Origin: Stentor coeruleus
Taxonomy: Eukaryota; Ciliophora; Heterotrichea; Heterotrichida; Stentoridae
Direction: 5' to 3'
Assembly (NCBI GenBank): GCA_001970955.1
Contig: MPUH01000336.1
Span: forward strand, 1-64,000
DNA: 64,000 nucleotides
Part shown: piece after piece, positions 30,368 to 39,520 of the stretch
How the letters are laid out: every line of letters begins with the position of its first letter
Numbering within the stretch: position 1 is the stretch's first letter
The notes under the pieces: model-generated
Databases searched by the model: none
Told to the model about the DNA's origin: nothing
What the model saw: the letters and a program-made list of their open reading frames with translations, nothing else
Made by a program: the position numbers and the translations under genes

Positions 30368-30555
30368 TTTTTTTTATGAATTATTACATTTGGTAAGAGT
30401 TTTATTATGGGTTTTTAGAAGGTTTTGGATGAGTTTTTAGGGGAAATATTATGGTATTTTGGGTTTAGTTTGAATCAGATAAGTTTTGGAGAATTTGGAG
30501 GATTAAGTGAATTGCATGGGAAAATTGAGAGATTTACTTTATAGATAAGTGGAGA

Positions 30556-30566
30556 GGAAAAAAAAA
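30556..30566 (-). terminator. Pol III T-run terminator after tRNA-Thr
   Basis: About ten consecutive T residues on the minus strand start at the tRNA 3' end. Confidence 0.8.
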
Positions 30567-30638
30567 GCCCCCAGCCGGGATTGAACCGGCGACCTTTTAC
30601 TTACAAGGCAAATGCTCTGCCAGCTGAGCTATAGAGGC
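30566..30638 (-). tRNA. tRNA-Thr(UGU)
   Basis: A complete 73-nt cloverleaf on the minus strand. The acceptor GCCTCTA pairs with TGGGGGC (two G-U pairs); the D stem is GCTC/GAGC; the anticodon stem TTTGC/GTAAA encloses loop CTTGTAA with anticodon TGT, reading ACA threonine codons. The T stem GCCGG/CCGGC closes a TTCAATC loop. No intron and no encoded CCA. A run of ten T residues follows directly on the coding strand, a normal RNA polymerase III terminator. It lies alone between two minus-strand protein genes. Confidence 0.95.
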
Positions 30639-30915
30639 TTGTTGTGTTTTTGTATGTAATTTGTTATATATATAGCGGGTTGTTTTACTAGATTTTAGAT
30701 TGTAGTTTTAACATATTTTTTAATAGGGGAAAATTTCAAGGTTTTAAAGGGCTTTTTTGAGTTGGTTTTGTATTTTGAAGATTGCTTGGGTAGATTGTGG
30801 TGTTATAGGTTTTTGGGTATAGTGAATTATGATGTTGCTAGTTGTGGAGATTTTTTTTAATATATTTAACACAAATTCCTATAAACATCTAAAATCATCT
30901 ACTTACTCATATATA

Positions 30916-32592
30916 TTAAAATGCCTTAACTAAAATAATACGATACCCAATAAGATCATACCTAAAAAGCATTTTTTCTGATATAAAATAAATCTCATTG
31001 CTAATCGCATAATAATCTCCCATAGTCAGCCAGTTTTTTTCATCCACATTCCCAGTTTTGATCATCGAAGGACTTTTCCCATCCCATTCATATCTTGCCG
31101 ATCCTTGTAAAATCAATATTTTATCATCATAACTAAACATACAATTCCTAAAAGGTCTTTCTAAAGCACAAGACATCATAGTAAATTTCTTAGTCAATGT
31201 ATTAAAACATTCAATAGATCTCTCATCCTCTCCTCCAGCAACATATATTTTCCCATGATGGGCACAAGCTGTAGGAAAAACTCTTCCAATATTAAGCCCT
31301 CCAACTTTCCTCCATTTAAAATTCAATAAATTCAACCTTTCCACACTTTTCAATGCTATTTTGTTAAAACCTCCAATTACATAAACATAATTCCCTAAAG
31401 AAACCTGTGCATGTTTATACCTTTTATAATTTGTACTTGAACATTTTTCTGCTGATTCTGAAGAGAATTTAAATACAAAAACATCACTTCTTGGTCTTGT
31501 GTCGAAACCACAAGTTTGAATTATTCTTCCTCCTTCGCATAATGACCATGCACTGTGTTCTAAAAACATTTTATTTGGTAAGACAATTGATTTAAAGTTT
31601 GCTTCAATAACATTGTAGATTGTAAAACGGTTGGTTGTTGGGAAGAAATAGACTATGTATGGGAAGAGTAAGGAGATGTTTTTTTGAACTGGGTTGTTTA
31701 TGTTTTTTTCAGTGCTGTTAGCTTCTTGTTTTGGCTTTTTCAACTCCATTTCAATGTTTTCGAAGAATTTAGGCTTGCTTGGGGTTACTGAACGCTGGGT
31801 TTTGTATTTGGAGATAAGTGGTGAGGGCTTGATAGGTTTTGAGGTTTTGGATGAGAGTTTGGAACCTATAGACGTTGATGATTTTTCGAGTTCAGTAGCC
31901 TCATCGTTAAGCGAAATAGCACTTCTAAAAGTCAAATTATTAGAACTACTCCTTCTATACTCTGGATCCCTTCTATCTCTTCTAACATTTTTCTGATCTT
32001 TAACTGATAGCGCCTGTATCACCGGTGACGTTGTAACTTGAAGGCAGAAATTAACTGCATTATGTATAGTCTCATGCATATTAGGGTACTCTAAATCTAA
32101 ATTCTTGTAAATAACATTTAAATCTCTAACATCATCAGGAGATTTACAAGAGTCAAACATAGAAAGTACTGGATTATACTGTATCTCAGGTAATCTTAAC
32201 AAAGCTATCGCATTTCTTATTTCCCTCTGTGCGTTTTCACATTCATCTGAGACCATATTCATTAATTTTTCCACAGTTTCGAGTAATTGTTTTTCTGTGA
32301 ACTGAAGCATTTCCGAGATTTTCTGTAATGATATTTTACGAAACTCTTCAAGTTCCAGAACTTCATTACTAAGCTTTGAATGAATCGCTGCTTTAAGTTC
32401 AGTCCTACCTTTTAACTCAATAGAATTCCTTTCTGTATTTGCAAAATAGTCAACAATTCTCTGAGGTCGATGTTTAAAGGCAAAATTCTTCATTAAATGG
32501 TTACCAACACATTGTTCACAAAGGTAAACATTTTTACAATCACAAAATAATTTGGCTTGATTTTTGCAGTTGCTGCATTCTTCAGTAGACAT
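30916..32592 (-). CDS. B-box and kelch-repeat protein (558 aa)
   Basis: Residues 6-45 make a B-box-like zinc cluster (CSNCKNQAKLFCDCKNVYLC..C..H). A coiled coil covers about 60-140. A Ser/Lys-rich linker leads to about five kelch blades from residue 310 on, with typical GNYVYVIGGFN and GKIYVAGGEDERSIECFNT units. It is a likely scaffold that binds partners through the kelch propeller; no RING or BTB domain is present. The N-terminal cluster resembles those of the two LRR genes 4-6 kb away, making a local B-box family. Its start codon is 28 bp from the divergent helicase gene start. Confidence 0.88.
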   Translation of the reverse strand: MSTEECSNCKNQAKLFCDCKNVYLCEQCVGNHLMKNFAFKHRPQRIVDYFANTERNSIELKGRTELKAAIHSKLSNEVLELEEFRKISLQKISEMLQFTEKQLLETVEKLMNMVSDECENAQREIRNAIALLRLPEIQYNPVLSMFDSCKSPDDVRDLNVIYKNLDLEYPNMHETIHNAVNFCLQVTTSPVIQALSVKDQKNVRRDRRDPEYRRSSSNNLTFRSAISLNDEATELEKSSTSIGSKLSSKTSKPIKPSPLISKYKTQRSVTPSKPKFFENIEMELKKPKQEANSTEKNINNPVQKNISLLFPYIVYFFPTTNRFTIYNVIEANFKSIVLPNKMFLEHSAWSLCEGGRIIQTCGFDTRPRSDVFVFKFSSESAEKCSSTNYKRYKHAQVSLGNYVYVIGGFNKIALKSVERLNLLNFKWRKVGGLNIGRVFPTACAHHGKIYVAGGEDERSIECFNTLTKKFTMMSCALERPFRNCMFSYDDKILILQGSARYEWDGKSPSMIKTGNVDEKNWLTMGDYYAISNEIYFISEKMLFRYDLIGYRIILVKAF

Positions 32593-32620
32593 TTATATGC
32601 TATTTATATTGTAATAGTTA
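32593..32620. promoter_or_regulatory. 28-bp divergent gene spacer
   Basis: Only 28 bp, AT-rich with TATTTATATTGTAATAG, separate the start codons of the B-box/kelch gene and the helicase gene. A bidirectional promoter is inferred from position. Confidence 0.45.
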
Positions 32621-35308
32621 ATGGACTTAATATCGAAGACTTTAGAATTGTTGCAATTAGAACATGGTGCGGAGATAGAAGAAAGTTTGAATAATAGGTC
32701 AAATTGTAGTATAAGAGAACTTGAAAAACAAGGACTTTGTGTTACAAAATTGATGATTTGTGGATGTAAGACTGGACTTTTTGGTAGGGTTTTGGTTAAG
32801 TTGAAGAAAGAATTTGCTGATTTACCTCAGCATAAGATGTCGCCTGGGGATATTGTTGGGATTTTTCAAGAGGATATTAAAAATCCTGAGGTTAATGGCA
32901 CGGTTTATAAGGTTACACAGAATACGATTACTGTTGCTTGTGAAGGTATGATTGAGATGCAAGGTAAGGTTTCTGTGGTAATATTAGCTAATGAAGCTAC
33001 GTATAAGAGACAAAGAGAGATTATGGAGAAACTTAGAAACTTAAATGTTAACCACCCAAGCTATTGTTTGGCAGAGATATTATTAGGATCATCACAAGCA
33101 AAGTTTACAANAAAACTTAGAAACTTAAATGTTAATCACCCAAGCTATGGTTTGGCAGAGATATTATTAGGATCGTCACAAGCAAAGTTTACAATGGTTG
33201 AGTATCCTCTTGATTTCTCCAACTCAAACCTAAACTCTGTACAAAAACATGCAGTCCAATTCACCCTTAACCAATGTGTGAATTTTGGTATTATCCATGG
33301 ACCACCTGGTACTGGGAAAACAACAACTGTAGTCGAACTTATCTTACAAGCAGTAAAACGTGGAATTCAAGTTCTAGTTACAGCTCCATCAAATATAGCC
33401 GTCGATAATTTAGTAGAAAAATTAGCTGGTAAAGCTCGTATAGTACGTGTTGGACACCCAGCAAGAATGCTTCCAACCATAACCCAATATTCTTTTGATA
33501 ACCTTTTAAAGAAAACCGATGCTTATCAAATAACTCAAGATATTCGAAAAGAACTTAATTCCTTATCAAAATATTCACGTCAAGAAGCTCGTATTTTAAG
33601 AAAAGAACTCAAAAGCCGTGATGGTAAAGCTGCAGAAGAAGTTTTAGAAAACAGTCAGGTTGTTCTTTCTACATGTATAAGTTCAGGGACTAAATTTATG
33701 GTTGAATATGCAGCAAAAATTAAAGGATTTGGTTTGGTTGTTATAGATGAAGCTGCTCAAGCTCTTGAATGTGCTTGTTGGGTCCCTGTTTTATTAGGTA
33801 AAAAAGTTGTATTGGCTGGAGACCATAAACAACTTCCTCCAACTATTATGTCAGAACAAGCAGCTAGAGAAGGGTTACAGGTTAGTATGATGGAAAGATT
33901 ATGTGATTTATACCCAAATAGTGCAGTTTTATTAGAAATACAGTATAGGATGAATGAACTTATTATGAATTGGTCAAATAAAGAGTTTTATTTTGGAAGG
34001 CTTATTGCTCATGATAGTGTTAAAAATAGGGTTTTTGATGACTTTCCATATCCTTTGGTGTTAGTGGATACTAGTGGTGGAGGAGTTTATGATGCTGGGG
34101 AGATTTCTAAGTTTAATAGTGGGGAAGCGGAGATTGTTGGGAAGTTTTGTCAGGAGTTGTTTGATTATGGGATTAAAGATGTTGCTGTGATTACTCCTTA
34201 TAATGCACAAGTTGAATTGATTAGAGGTATTGTCCCTAAAGCTGAAGTATCATCTGTTGATGGGTTTCAAGGTAGAGAAAAAGATGCTGTGGTTATTAGC
34301 ATGGTACGTTCGAATTCCAACCAAGATGTCGGGTTCCTGCAAGACTTCCGAAGACTAAATGTGGCAATAACCCGAGCTAAAATGCTTGTTTGCCTTATAA
34401 TGGACTGCGACACAGTAGGTTCCAAAAAATCTCCACCTTTCCTCCAACACCTTTGTGAATATTTTTCCACAAATGCCCATTGCCTAAATTTCCATGAATA
34501 TTATACTGGAGGCATAAGTTATCAAAGTAAAGAACTTGTTCAAAAACAAGCTAAAGACCAAGAACGTAAACAAAAAACAAAAGAAAAAGAAAAAGAAAAA
34601 CCTAAAAATCAAAACCAGATAGAACAAAACCTACCTAAAAATCAATCAAAAATCATAAAAGATGTATACAAAGAAACTTTAGAAAAAATCGAAATACTAA
34701 AAAAATCAGATGAAGAGTCATTTAAAACTGAAAAACTTAATGCTAAAGATCGTCATTCAATACATGAATTCTGCCAAAAACACAATTTATATCACAAAAC
34801 CTTAGGAAGTGGTAAAGATAAACGTATGCTTATATCGAAAATTTTTCCAAAACCAGGGCAAAAAGAAACAGTTTTCATACAGCCGACGAATAATTCAGAA
34901 GATGATAAAGAAGAGGAAGAAGAAGAAGAAGAAAAAAAGATTCAAGGTCCTTTTATAGCAACAAAAATTACTCAGAAGAAAGAAAAAATAATCGAAGAAT
35001 ATGATGAAGATAAGTTTTTAGAAGCAGCTATGGCCCAAGCTAATAAATGTATGAAAGAAGGATGTAAAAGTATTATCGGGGTATTAAAAACTGTATGCAA
35101 ATATTGTCATGGAGGATTTTGTATAGCTCATGGGCTTGCTGAAGCACATGGATGTGGTAATAGAGCCCATGAGATATCTTTAAAAGAACATAGAATGCCT
35201 ACTAAGCCCTCAGAAGCTAGAGTTAATGCATTAAAAGAAACTATGCATCAGAAAATACAAAGTATGAACAATAGAAAACCAAAAGACAAAAAGAAAAAGA
35301 AAAAGTAA
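32621..35308 (+). CDS. IGHMBP2: IGHMBP2/SMUBP2-type UPF1-like helicase
   Basis: An SF1B 5'-3' RNA/DNA helicase, in other eukaryotes linked to ribosomes and translation. Printed length is 895 residues; the true length is about 867, because an N at 33111 is flanked by two copies of 83 bases (offset 84, in frame). Motifs in order: GPPGTGKTTT (Walker A), VVIDEAAQ (II), LAGDHKQLPPT (III), QYRMNE (IV), VDGFQGREKD (V), RRLNVAITRAK (VI). After an E/K-rich linker come an R3H domain (DRHSIHEFCQKHNLYHKTLG) and a C-terminal AN1-type zinc finger (C..C..C..C..H..H..C). This R3H plus AN1 architecture is specific to IGHMBP2. Divergent from the kelch gene with a 28-bp spacer. Confidence 0.95.
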   Translation: MDLISKTLELLQLEHGAEIEESLNNRSNCSIRELEKQGLCVTKLMICGCKTGLFGRVLVKLKKEFADLPQHKMSPGDIVGIFQEDIKNPEVNGTVYKVTQNTITVACEGMIEMQGKVSVVILANEATYKRQREIMEKLRNLNVNHPSYCLAEILLGSSQAKFTXKLRNLNVNHPSYGLAEILLGSSQAKFTMVEYPLDFSNSNLNSVQKHAVQFTLNQCVNFGIIHGPPGTGKTTTVVELILQAVKRGIQVLVTAPSNIAVDNLVEKLAGKARIVRVGHPARMLPTITQYSFDNLLKKTDAYQITQDIRKELNSLSKYSRQEARILRKELKSRDGKAAEEVLENSQVVLSTCISSGTKFMVEYAAKIKGFGLVVIDEAAQALECACWVPVLLGKKVVLAGDHKQLPPTIMSEQAAREGLQVSMMERLCDLYPNSAVLLEIQYRMNELIMNWSNKEFYFGRLIAHDSVKNRVFDDFPYPLVLVDTSGGGVYDAGEISKFNSGEAEIVGKFCQELFDYGIKDVAVITPYNAQVELIRGIVPKAEVSSVDGFQGREKDAVVISMVRSNSNQDVGFLQDFRRLNVAITRAKMLVCLIMDCDTVGSKKSPPFLQHLCEYFSTNAHCLNFHEYYTGGISYQSKELVQKQAKDQERKQKTKEKEKEKPKNQNQIEQNLPKNQSKIIKDVYKETLEKIEILKKSDEESFKTEKLNAKDRHSIHEFCQKHNLYHKTLGSGKDKRMLISKIFPKPGQKETVFIQPTNNSEDDKEEEEEEEEKKIQGPFIATKITQKKEKIIEEYDEDKFLEAAMAQANKCMKEGCKSIIGVLKTVCKYCHGGFCIAHGLAEAHGCGNRAHEISLKEHRMPTKPSEARVNALKETMHQKIQSMNNRKPKDKKKKKK
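33029..33194. repeat. Scaffold-join duplication around N at 33111
   Basis: About 82 bp are present on both sides of the N (offset 84) with three base differences. One of these changes Cys to Gly; the Gly copy fits the helicase family better. It inserts 28 residues into the helicase on paper. Confidence 0.92.
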
Positions 35309-35380
35309 CCTAATTATCTCTTATTTCTTTTATATAAAACTAAACTCTTATCATTTTTTATATAATATTTTCTAACTCAT

Positions 35381-36058
35381 ATGGAGTAATATTCACATAG
35401 ACAAAGAATCCAGATTTCCCCTTCAGATTTCCTGACCTTCAAAAGTTCTCAACAAAAAACCCACTCGAACTTTAAAATCCTCAACAACAGTGAAAACACC
35501 ATCTGCTTCAAAATCAAAACCTCGTCTCCAAAAGATTTCTTAGTAACCCCAATCACTGGTTCTATTTTTGCCAATAGTGAATCTTCTATATCAGTATCCT
35601 TTGTAGGTCCTCCTGAATCAGTAAATAAAGGGCAAAAATTTTTAATACAATACGCGATGTGTCCTGAAGTAAGTCAAGTTGATTGGAGAAGCAAAGATCT
35701 TAAAGAGTTCAAATTGTTGACGAAATTTATACAGGTTGAAGAAAGCCCTAAAGAAGAAAAAGTTCAGTTTGAAAGTCCTTCTGTAAGAGAATCAGTGTAT
35801 TTGGAAGCTGAGGAAGAGAAAAGTAAAGAGGAATCTTTGATTTTGGAAGAGGATATGAAGAATATTACTATGAGAAATAGAGATTTAGTTAGTCAGAATG
35901 ATAAGAGAAAAGCGGAGATTGATAATGCGAGGCATAAATTGAAGTTTAGTAGAGATAGTGATATTGCTTTAGCGGAAACGGCTTCTAAGTATGGCATGCC
36001 ACATTTGGTGATTATGTTTTTTGTTGGACTTTTGATTGGGTATTATGTTTTAGGATAA
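35381..36058 (+). CDS. VAP-family protein with 5-nt first exon
   Basis: A second anchored VAP homologue, 220 residues. The first exon is only ATGGA; a 15-nt phase-2 intron (35386-35400) follows and exon 2 begins with CAAAGAATCCAG. The resulting N terminus (MEQRIQISPSDFLTFKSS) aligns with the VAP strand pattern, and the MSP core continues (FKIKTSSPKDFLVTPITGSI, KFLIQYAMCPE). A coiled coil lies at about 150-185 and a C-terminal tail anchor (HLVIMFFVGLLIGYYVLG) ends the protein. Without splicing only the last 133 codons look open. It follows the helicase gene by 72 bp. Confidence 0.9.
35386..35400 (+). other. 15-nt intron after a 5-nt first exon
   Basis: GTAATATTCACATAG, phase 2, five bases after the A of the ATG. 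Splicing restores the whole MSP domain of the VAP-like gene. Confidence 0.9.
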
Positions 36059-36688
36059 GTTAGGATTATTTTTATATGTGAGTGTGATAAGGTTTTTATA
36101 GGCTTTTTTGAAAAAGTGTGAAGATGATGGAATTTTTATGAGATGAAATTTTTTGTTTTATTTTTGATGATTTTTATATTGATGATTAAAATTATGGTGA
36201 AGTTTTGATTTTGAAAAAGATTGATGTTAGGATATAAGGAATTTTTTATGTGATTTGCTAGGAAAATTTTGATAGGTGATGTATTTATATGAGAATATTT
36301 AAGTATATTCAATTTTCTAATACCCTTACTGCCCTCATTTTCAAAAACCTTTATTTCTCTTTTTTATAAGCAATACTATATAACTACTTAATCACATAGC
36401 ACTTTTAGTTATCAATCATAAAAAAAACTTTAATTTCTAAAATAATTCCTATTAAATACATCAAAACTTTCAAAAATATTTCCTAACATAAACCCTAAAC
36501 TATATCAAAACCTTTCAACATTCTTAACAATATCCAAAAAAACTCACTTATTTTCCACAAACCTTTTCTGACAAATTCCCATTAAATTTCTTATAAAATC
36601 CAAAATCATCCTAATCCTAAAATAAATACAATTTCATATAAACCCACCTATCAATCAAATCATATAAAAAAATCCATATTTTACAGTT
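36059..36688. other. Intergenic region without recognised gene
   Basis: About 630 bases. G-rich, C-poor to about 36310, then strongly C-rich and G-poor to the next ATG. The change marks the 3'/5' flank border; no other feature. Confidence 0.65.
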
Positions 36689-39520
36689 ATGGCCACTTAT
36701 TTCAGCGAAACTTCAAAAAGTGTTGACTTTCCTCTAGTTACAGATGAAATAGAATACACTGACAATTTAATCCCAAAAAAGCTCCAAACATATTTTCTCC
36801 CGAATTCCCTCCTAGAAAAATATGTGATAAACTCTTGGACTGGAGATGAAAATGAAGTTTACGATAACGCGGCAGAGCTTTACGACTCAATGAACTACGA
36901 AGAAGAAGCAGAAATGCTAGGAAAACCAGAAGCGGCAATAAACTTCAAATTTGAAAGAGTTGAACGTAATCCTACAGTAATGCATCACAAATTATATTTT
37001 GGTAAAGGTGAAGCTTCAATGAAAAATGGGATGAAATATACTGGGGATATGCAATTCTCTTTATTTCATGGTAAAGGAACTCTAGAAGGGCCAGGATTTA
37101 AATACACAGGGACATTTAGAAATAGTGAAATTGAAGGTGAAGGGATTTATGAATGGGAAAAATGTATTTATGAAGGTGATGTTAAAAGAGGATTAAGGAA
37201 TGGTGAAGGGACTTTAAGGTTTGAAAATGGAATTGAATTTACAGGACAATGGAGGGAAGGATTAAGAGAAGGTTATGGGACATTAAAATACCCATCTGGG
37301 CAGATTTATGAAGGATATTGGGAAAAAGGTAAAAAACATGGTCATGGGGTATTGAAATATTCATCAGGGAATTATTTTGAAGGACAGTTTTTTAATGATA
37401 AACAAAATGGCCAAGGGACAATGCATTGGCTGATGACAAATGAAAAATATACGGGTGAGTGGAAAGATGGCCAACCTCATGGTTTTGGAATACATATTTG
37501 GCTTGATACTAAAGGAAACAAACAGCTTAGAAATCGTTATGTAGGTCAATGGGCTTATGGTAAACGTAATGGACAAGGGGAGTTTTATTATGCAAATGGG
37601 AGTAAATATAAAGGTGAATGGGTTAATGATCTAAAAGAAGGCCATGGGATGATGATTTTTGAAGATGGGTCTATTTACACTGGACCTTTTGAAAAAGATC
37701 GTATGGTCAACAGAACTTTATCAGGTCAAGCTGAAGTTTCAATAGCCCCGCCACCCCCTCCTCTACAACAAGTTATAAAAAAAACTCCACCTGGGAAAAC
37801 TGGAACTAAACCTAAAGAACAACAACCAAAAACTAAAGAGCCAAATCCAGTCATCATAACCCAAAGAGCTAAAAAAAACGTTGAAGCTAATCCATATAAA
37901 AACCTTATAGATATTACTGATCTTTTATATATAGAAGATGATCNACCACCCCCTCCTCTACAACAAGTTATAAAAAAAACTCCACCTGGGAAAACTGGAA
38001 CTAAACCTAAAGAACAACAACCAAAAACTAAAGAACCAAATCCAGTCATCATAACCCAAAGAGCTAAAAAAAATGTTGAAGCTAATCCATATAAAAACCT
38101 TATAGATATTACTGATCTTTTATATATAGAAGATGATCCTAATCGTGCTGAAAAAGAAGTAGCTAAAGTTTTATTACAATTTAACTCATATATAAAACAA
38201 TGNCCTAATCGTGCTGAAAAAGAAGTAGCTAAAGTTTTATTACAATTTAACTCATATATAAAACAATGGTATGAAACTTATAGTACACATATAGAAGCTA
38301 AAGAACGTGAAGAAACTTTTACTATGAGTACTAAACAATTATGGAGATTTTTCAAAGATTGTAAAGTTATATCATATAAAGTGTCAATCGCTAATCTGAA
38401 TAGGCTTTTTCTTAGAGGAAGTAAGAATATATTTAAAATCACAAGCAATTTAGCTGATAATGTATCGACTAATGATCAATCTAGTTTAAGTAGGATTTCA
38501 AGTGCTCATGCTCCAGTACCTAATTTGGATATATCGAATATCCCTTCACATCCTCAAGAGTCATTATCTGATGAAGAAGCTTTAAATGAAATTAATGCTG
38601 AAGATATTCATAATGCAGAAAGACCGATTTTATATAGGCATTTTACTGAATCTATAGTTAGAGCAGCGTATTTAAAATATTCAAATGGAGGAAAACTTTA
38701 TATGGATAATATAGAATTAATATCAGGGGAAGAAAAGTATATAGTAGAAAAACCAAAAACCCAATTAGGAATTTCTATATTAAAACTCTTTACAGAAAGA
38801 CTAGTCCCATATGGGAATAAACGTACATGTAAATCCCCTGAAGAAGAAACAGAAATTGAAGAAGGGATTAATTCATTAGAAATCAGCTCGATTCAAAAAA
38901 TCTTCCATAAATACTCAAGAAAAGATCGAGGACATAAAGAAAAAGTAGACTTCACAATTAGTGTATCTGGGTTACTTCAAATACTTAAAGATTCAAGTAT
39001 GCTTCCAAGTCTTATAACATGTACTAAAACACTTACAATTATAGAAAAATATCATGACCCTGATACATCTTATACATCAATTGCTAATAGTAAAAAATCA
39101 GATAAAGTTAAAAATAGGGTTTTAGGTAAAGTTTTAGGTCTTGAATTGACTGAACATGAGTTTTATGAAGCTTTAATTTTGATTGCCCTTGAGATCAAAT
39201 CTTTGAAAAATAATGCAAATCATGGGTTTAAAGAACCTTCACCTAGAGATATTAAAGGTAATGAAAATGATTTGTCTAATGTTAGAGCTGCTGTAGAAAA
39301 ATTTATTAATGATAAACTTGTTAATGGACTTGCTAAATCTCAAGGGTTAGAAAAAACTCATGGGCTTATTGAGAATGTTAGTAAGATTAGGAAATTCCCT
39401 AAATCGATAAAACAGGTTTTAATGGAACAGAAGTTAAAGGAAATTGAAGAAATAGCGAGGAAGGAAAAGGAAGAGTCTAATTTAATGAGTATGGAAGATT
39501 CTAATATTAATTTAGTTTAG
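36689..39520 (+). CDS. RSPH10B: Radial spoke head protein 10-like MORN protein
   Basis: A ciliary radial-spoke component of the RSPH10B family. Printed length 943; the real protein should be about 856 residues, since two N joins (37944, 38203) each duplicate coding sequence in frame (65 and 22 codons). Residues about 105-345 hold roughly ten MORN repeats (YEGxWxxGxxxGxGxxxY). The block GTMHWLMTNEKYTGEWKDG, GFGIHIWLD, NRYVGQWAYGKRNGQGEFYY is the RSPH10B-specific run with its long insert between repeats. A proline-rich linker (PPPPPL) follows, then a long helical C-terminal region. Acts in axonemal spokes by family knowledge. No intron was found. Confidence 0.9.
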   Translation: MATYFSETSKSVDFPLVTDEIEYTDNLIPKKLQTYFLPNSLLEKYVINSWTGDENEVYDNAAELYDSMNYEEEAEMLGKPEAAINFKFERVERNPTVMHHKLYFGKGEASMKNGMKYTGDMQFSLFHGKGTLEGPGFKYTGTFRNSEIEGEGIYEWEKCIYEGDVKRGLRNGEGTLRFENGIEFTGQWREGLREGYGTLKYPSGQIYEGYWEKGKKHGHGVLKYSSGNYFEGQFFNDKQNGQGTMHWLMTNEKYTGEWKDGQPHGFGIHIWLDTKGNKQLRNRYVGQWAYGKRNGQGEFYYANGSKYKGEWVNDLKEGHGMMIFEDGSIYTGPFEKDRMVNRTLSGQAEVSIAPPPPPLQQVIKKTPPGKTGTKPKEQQPKTKEPNPVIITQRAKKNVEANPYKNLIDITDLLYIEDDXPPPPLQQVIKKTPPGKTGTKPKEQQPKTKEPNPVIITQRAKKNVEANPYKNLIDITDLLYIEDDPNRAEKEVAKVLLQFNSYIKQXPNRAEKEVAKVLLQFNSYIKQWYETYSTHIEAKEREETFTMSTKQLWRFFKDCKVISYKVSIANLNRLFLRGSKNIFKITSNLADNVSTNDQSSLSRISSAHAPVPNLDISNIPSHPQESLSDEEALNEINAEDIHNAERPILYRHFTESIVRAAYLKYSNGGKLYMDNIELISGEEKYIVEKPKTQLGISILKLFTERLVPYGNKRTCKSPEEETEIEEGINSLEISSIQKIFHKYSRKDRGHKEKVDFTISVSGLLQILKDSSMLPSLITCTKTLTIIEKYHDPDTSYTSIANSKKSDKVKNRVLGKVLGLELTEHEFYEALILIALEIKSLKNNANHGFKEPSPRDIKGNENDLSNVRAAVEKFINDKLVNGLAKSQGLEKTHGLIENVSKIRKFPKSIKQVLMEQKLKEIEEIARKEKEESNLMSMEDSNINLV
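37751..38137. repeat. Scaffold-join duplication around N at 37944
   Basis: About 193 bp repeated across the N (offset 195) with two base differences, both synonymous. Adds 65 false residues to the RSPH10B protein. Confidence 0.93.
38138..38268. repeat. Scaffold-join duplication around N at 38203
   Basis: 65 bp repeated exactly across the N (offset 66). Adds 22 false residues to the RSPH10B protein. Confidence 0.93.
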
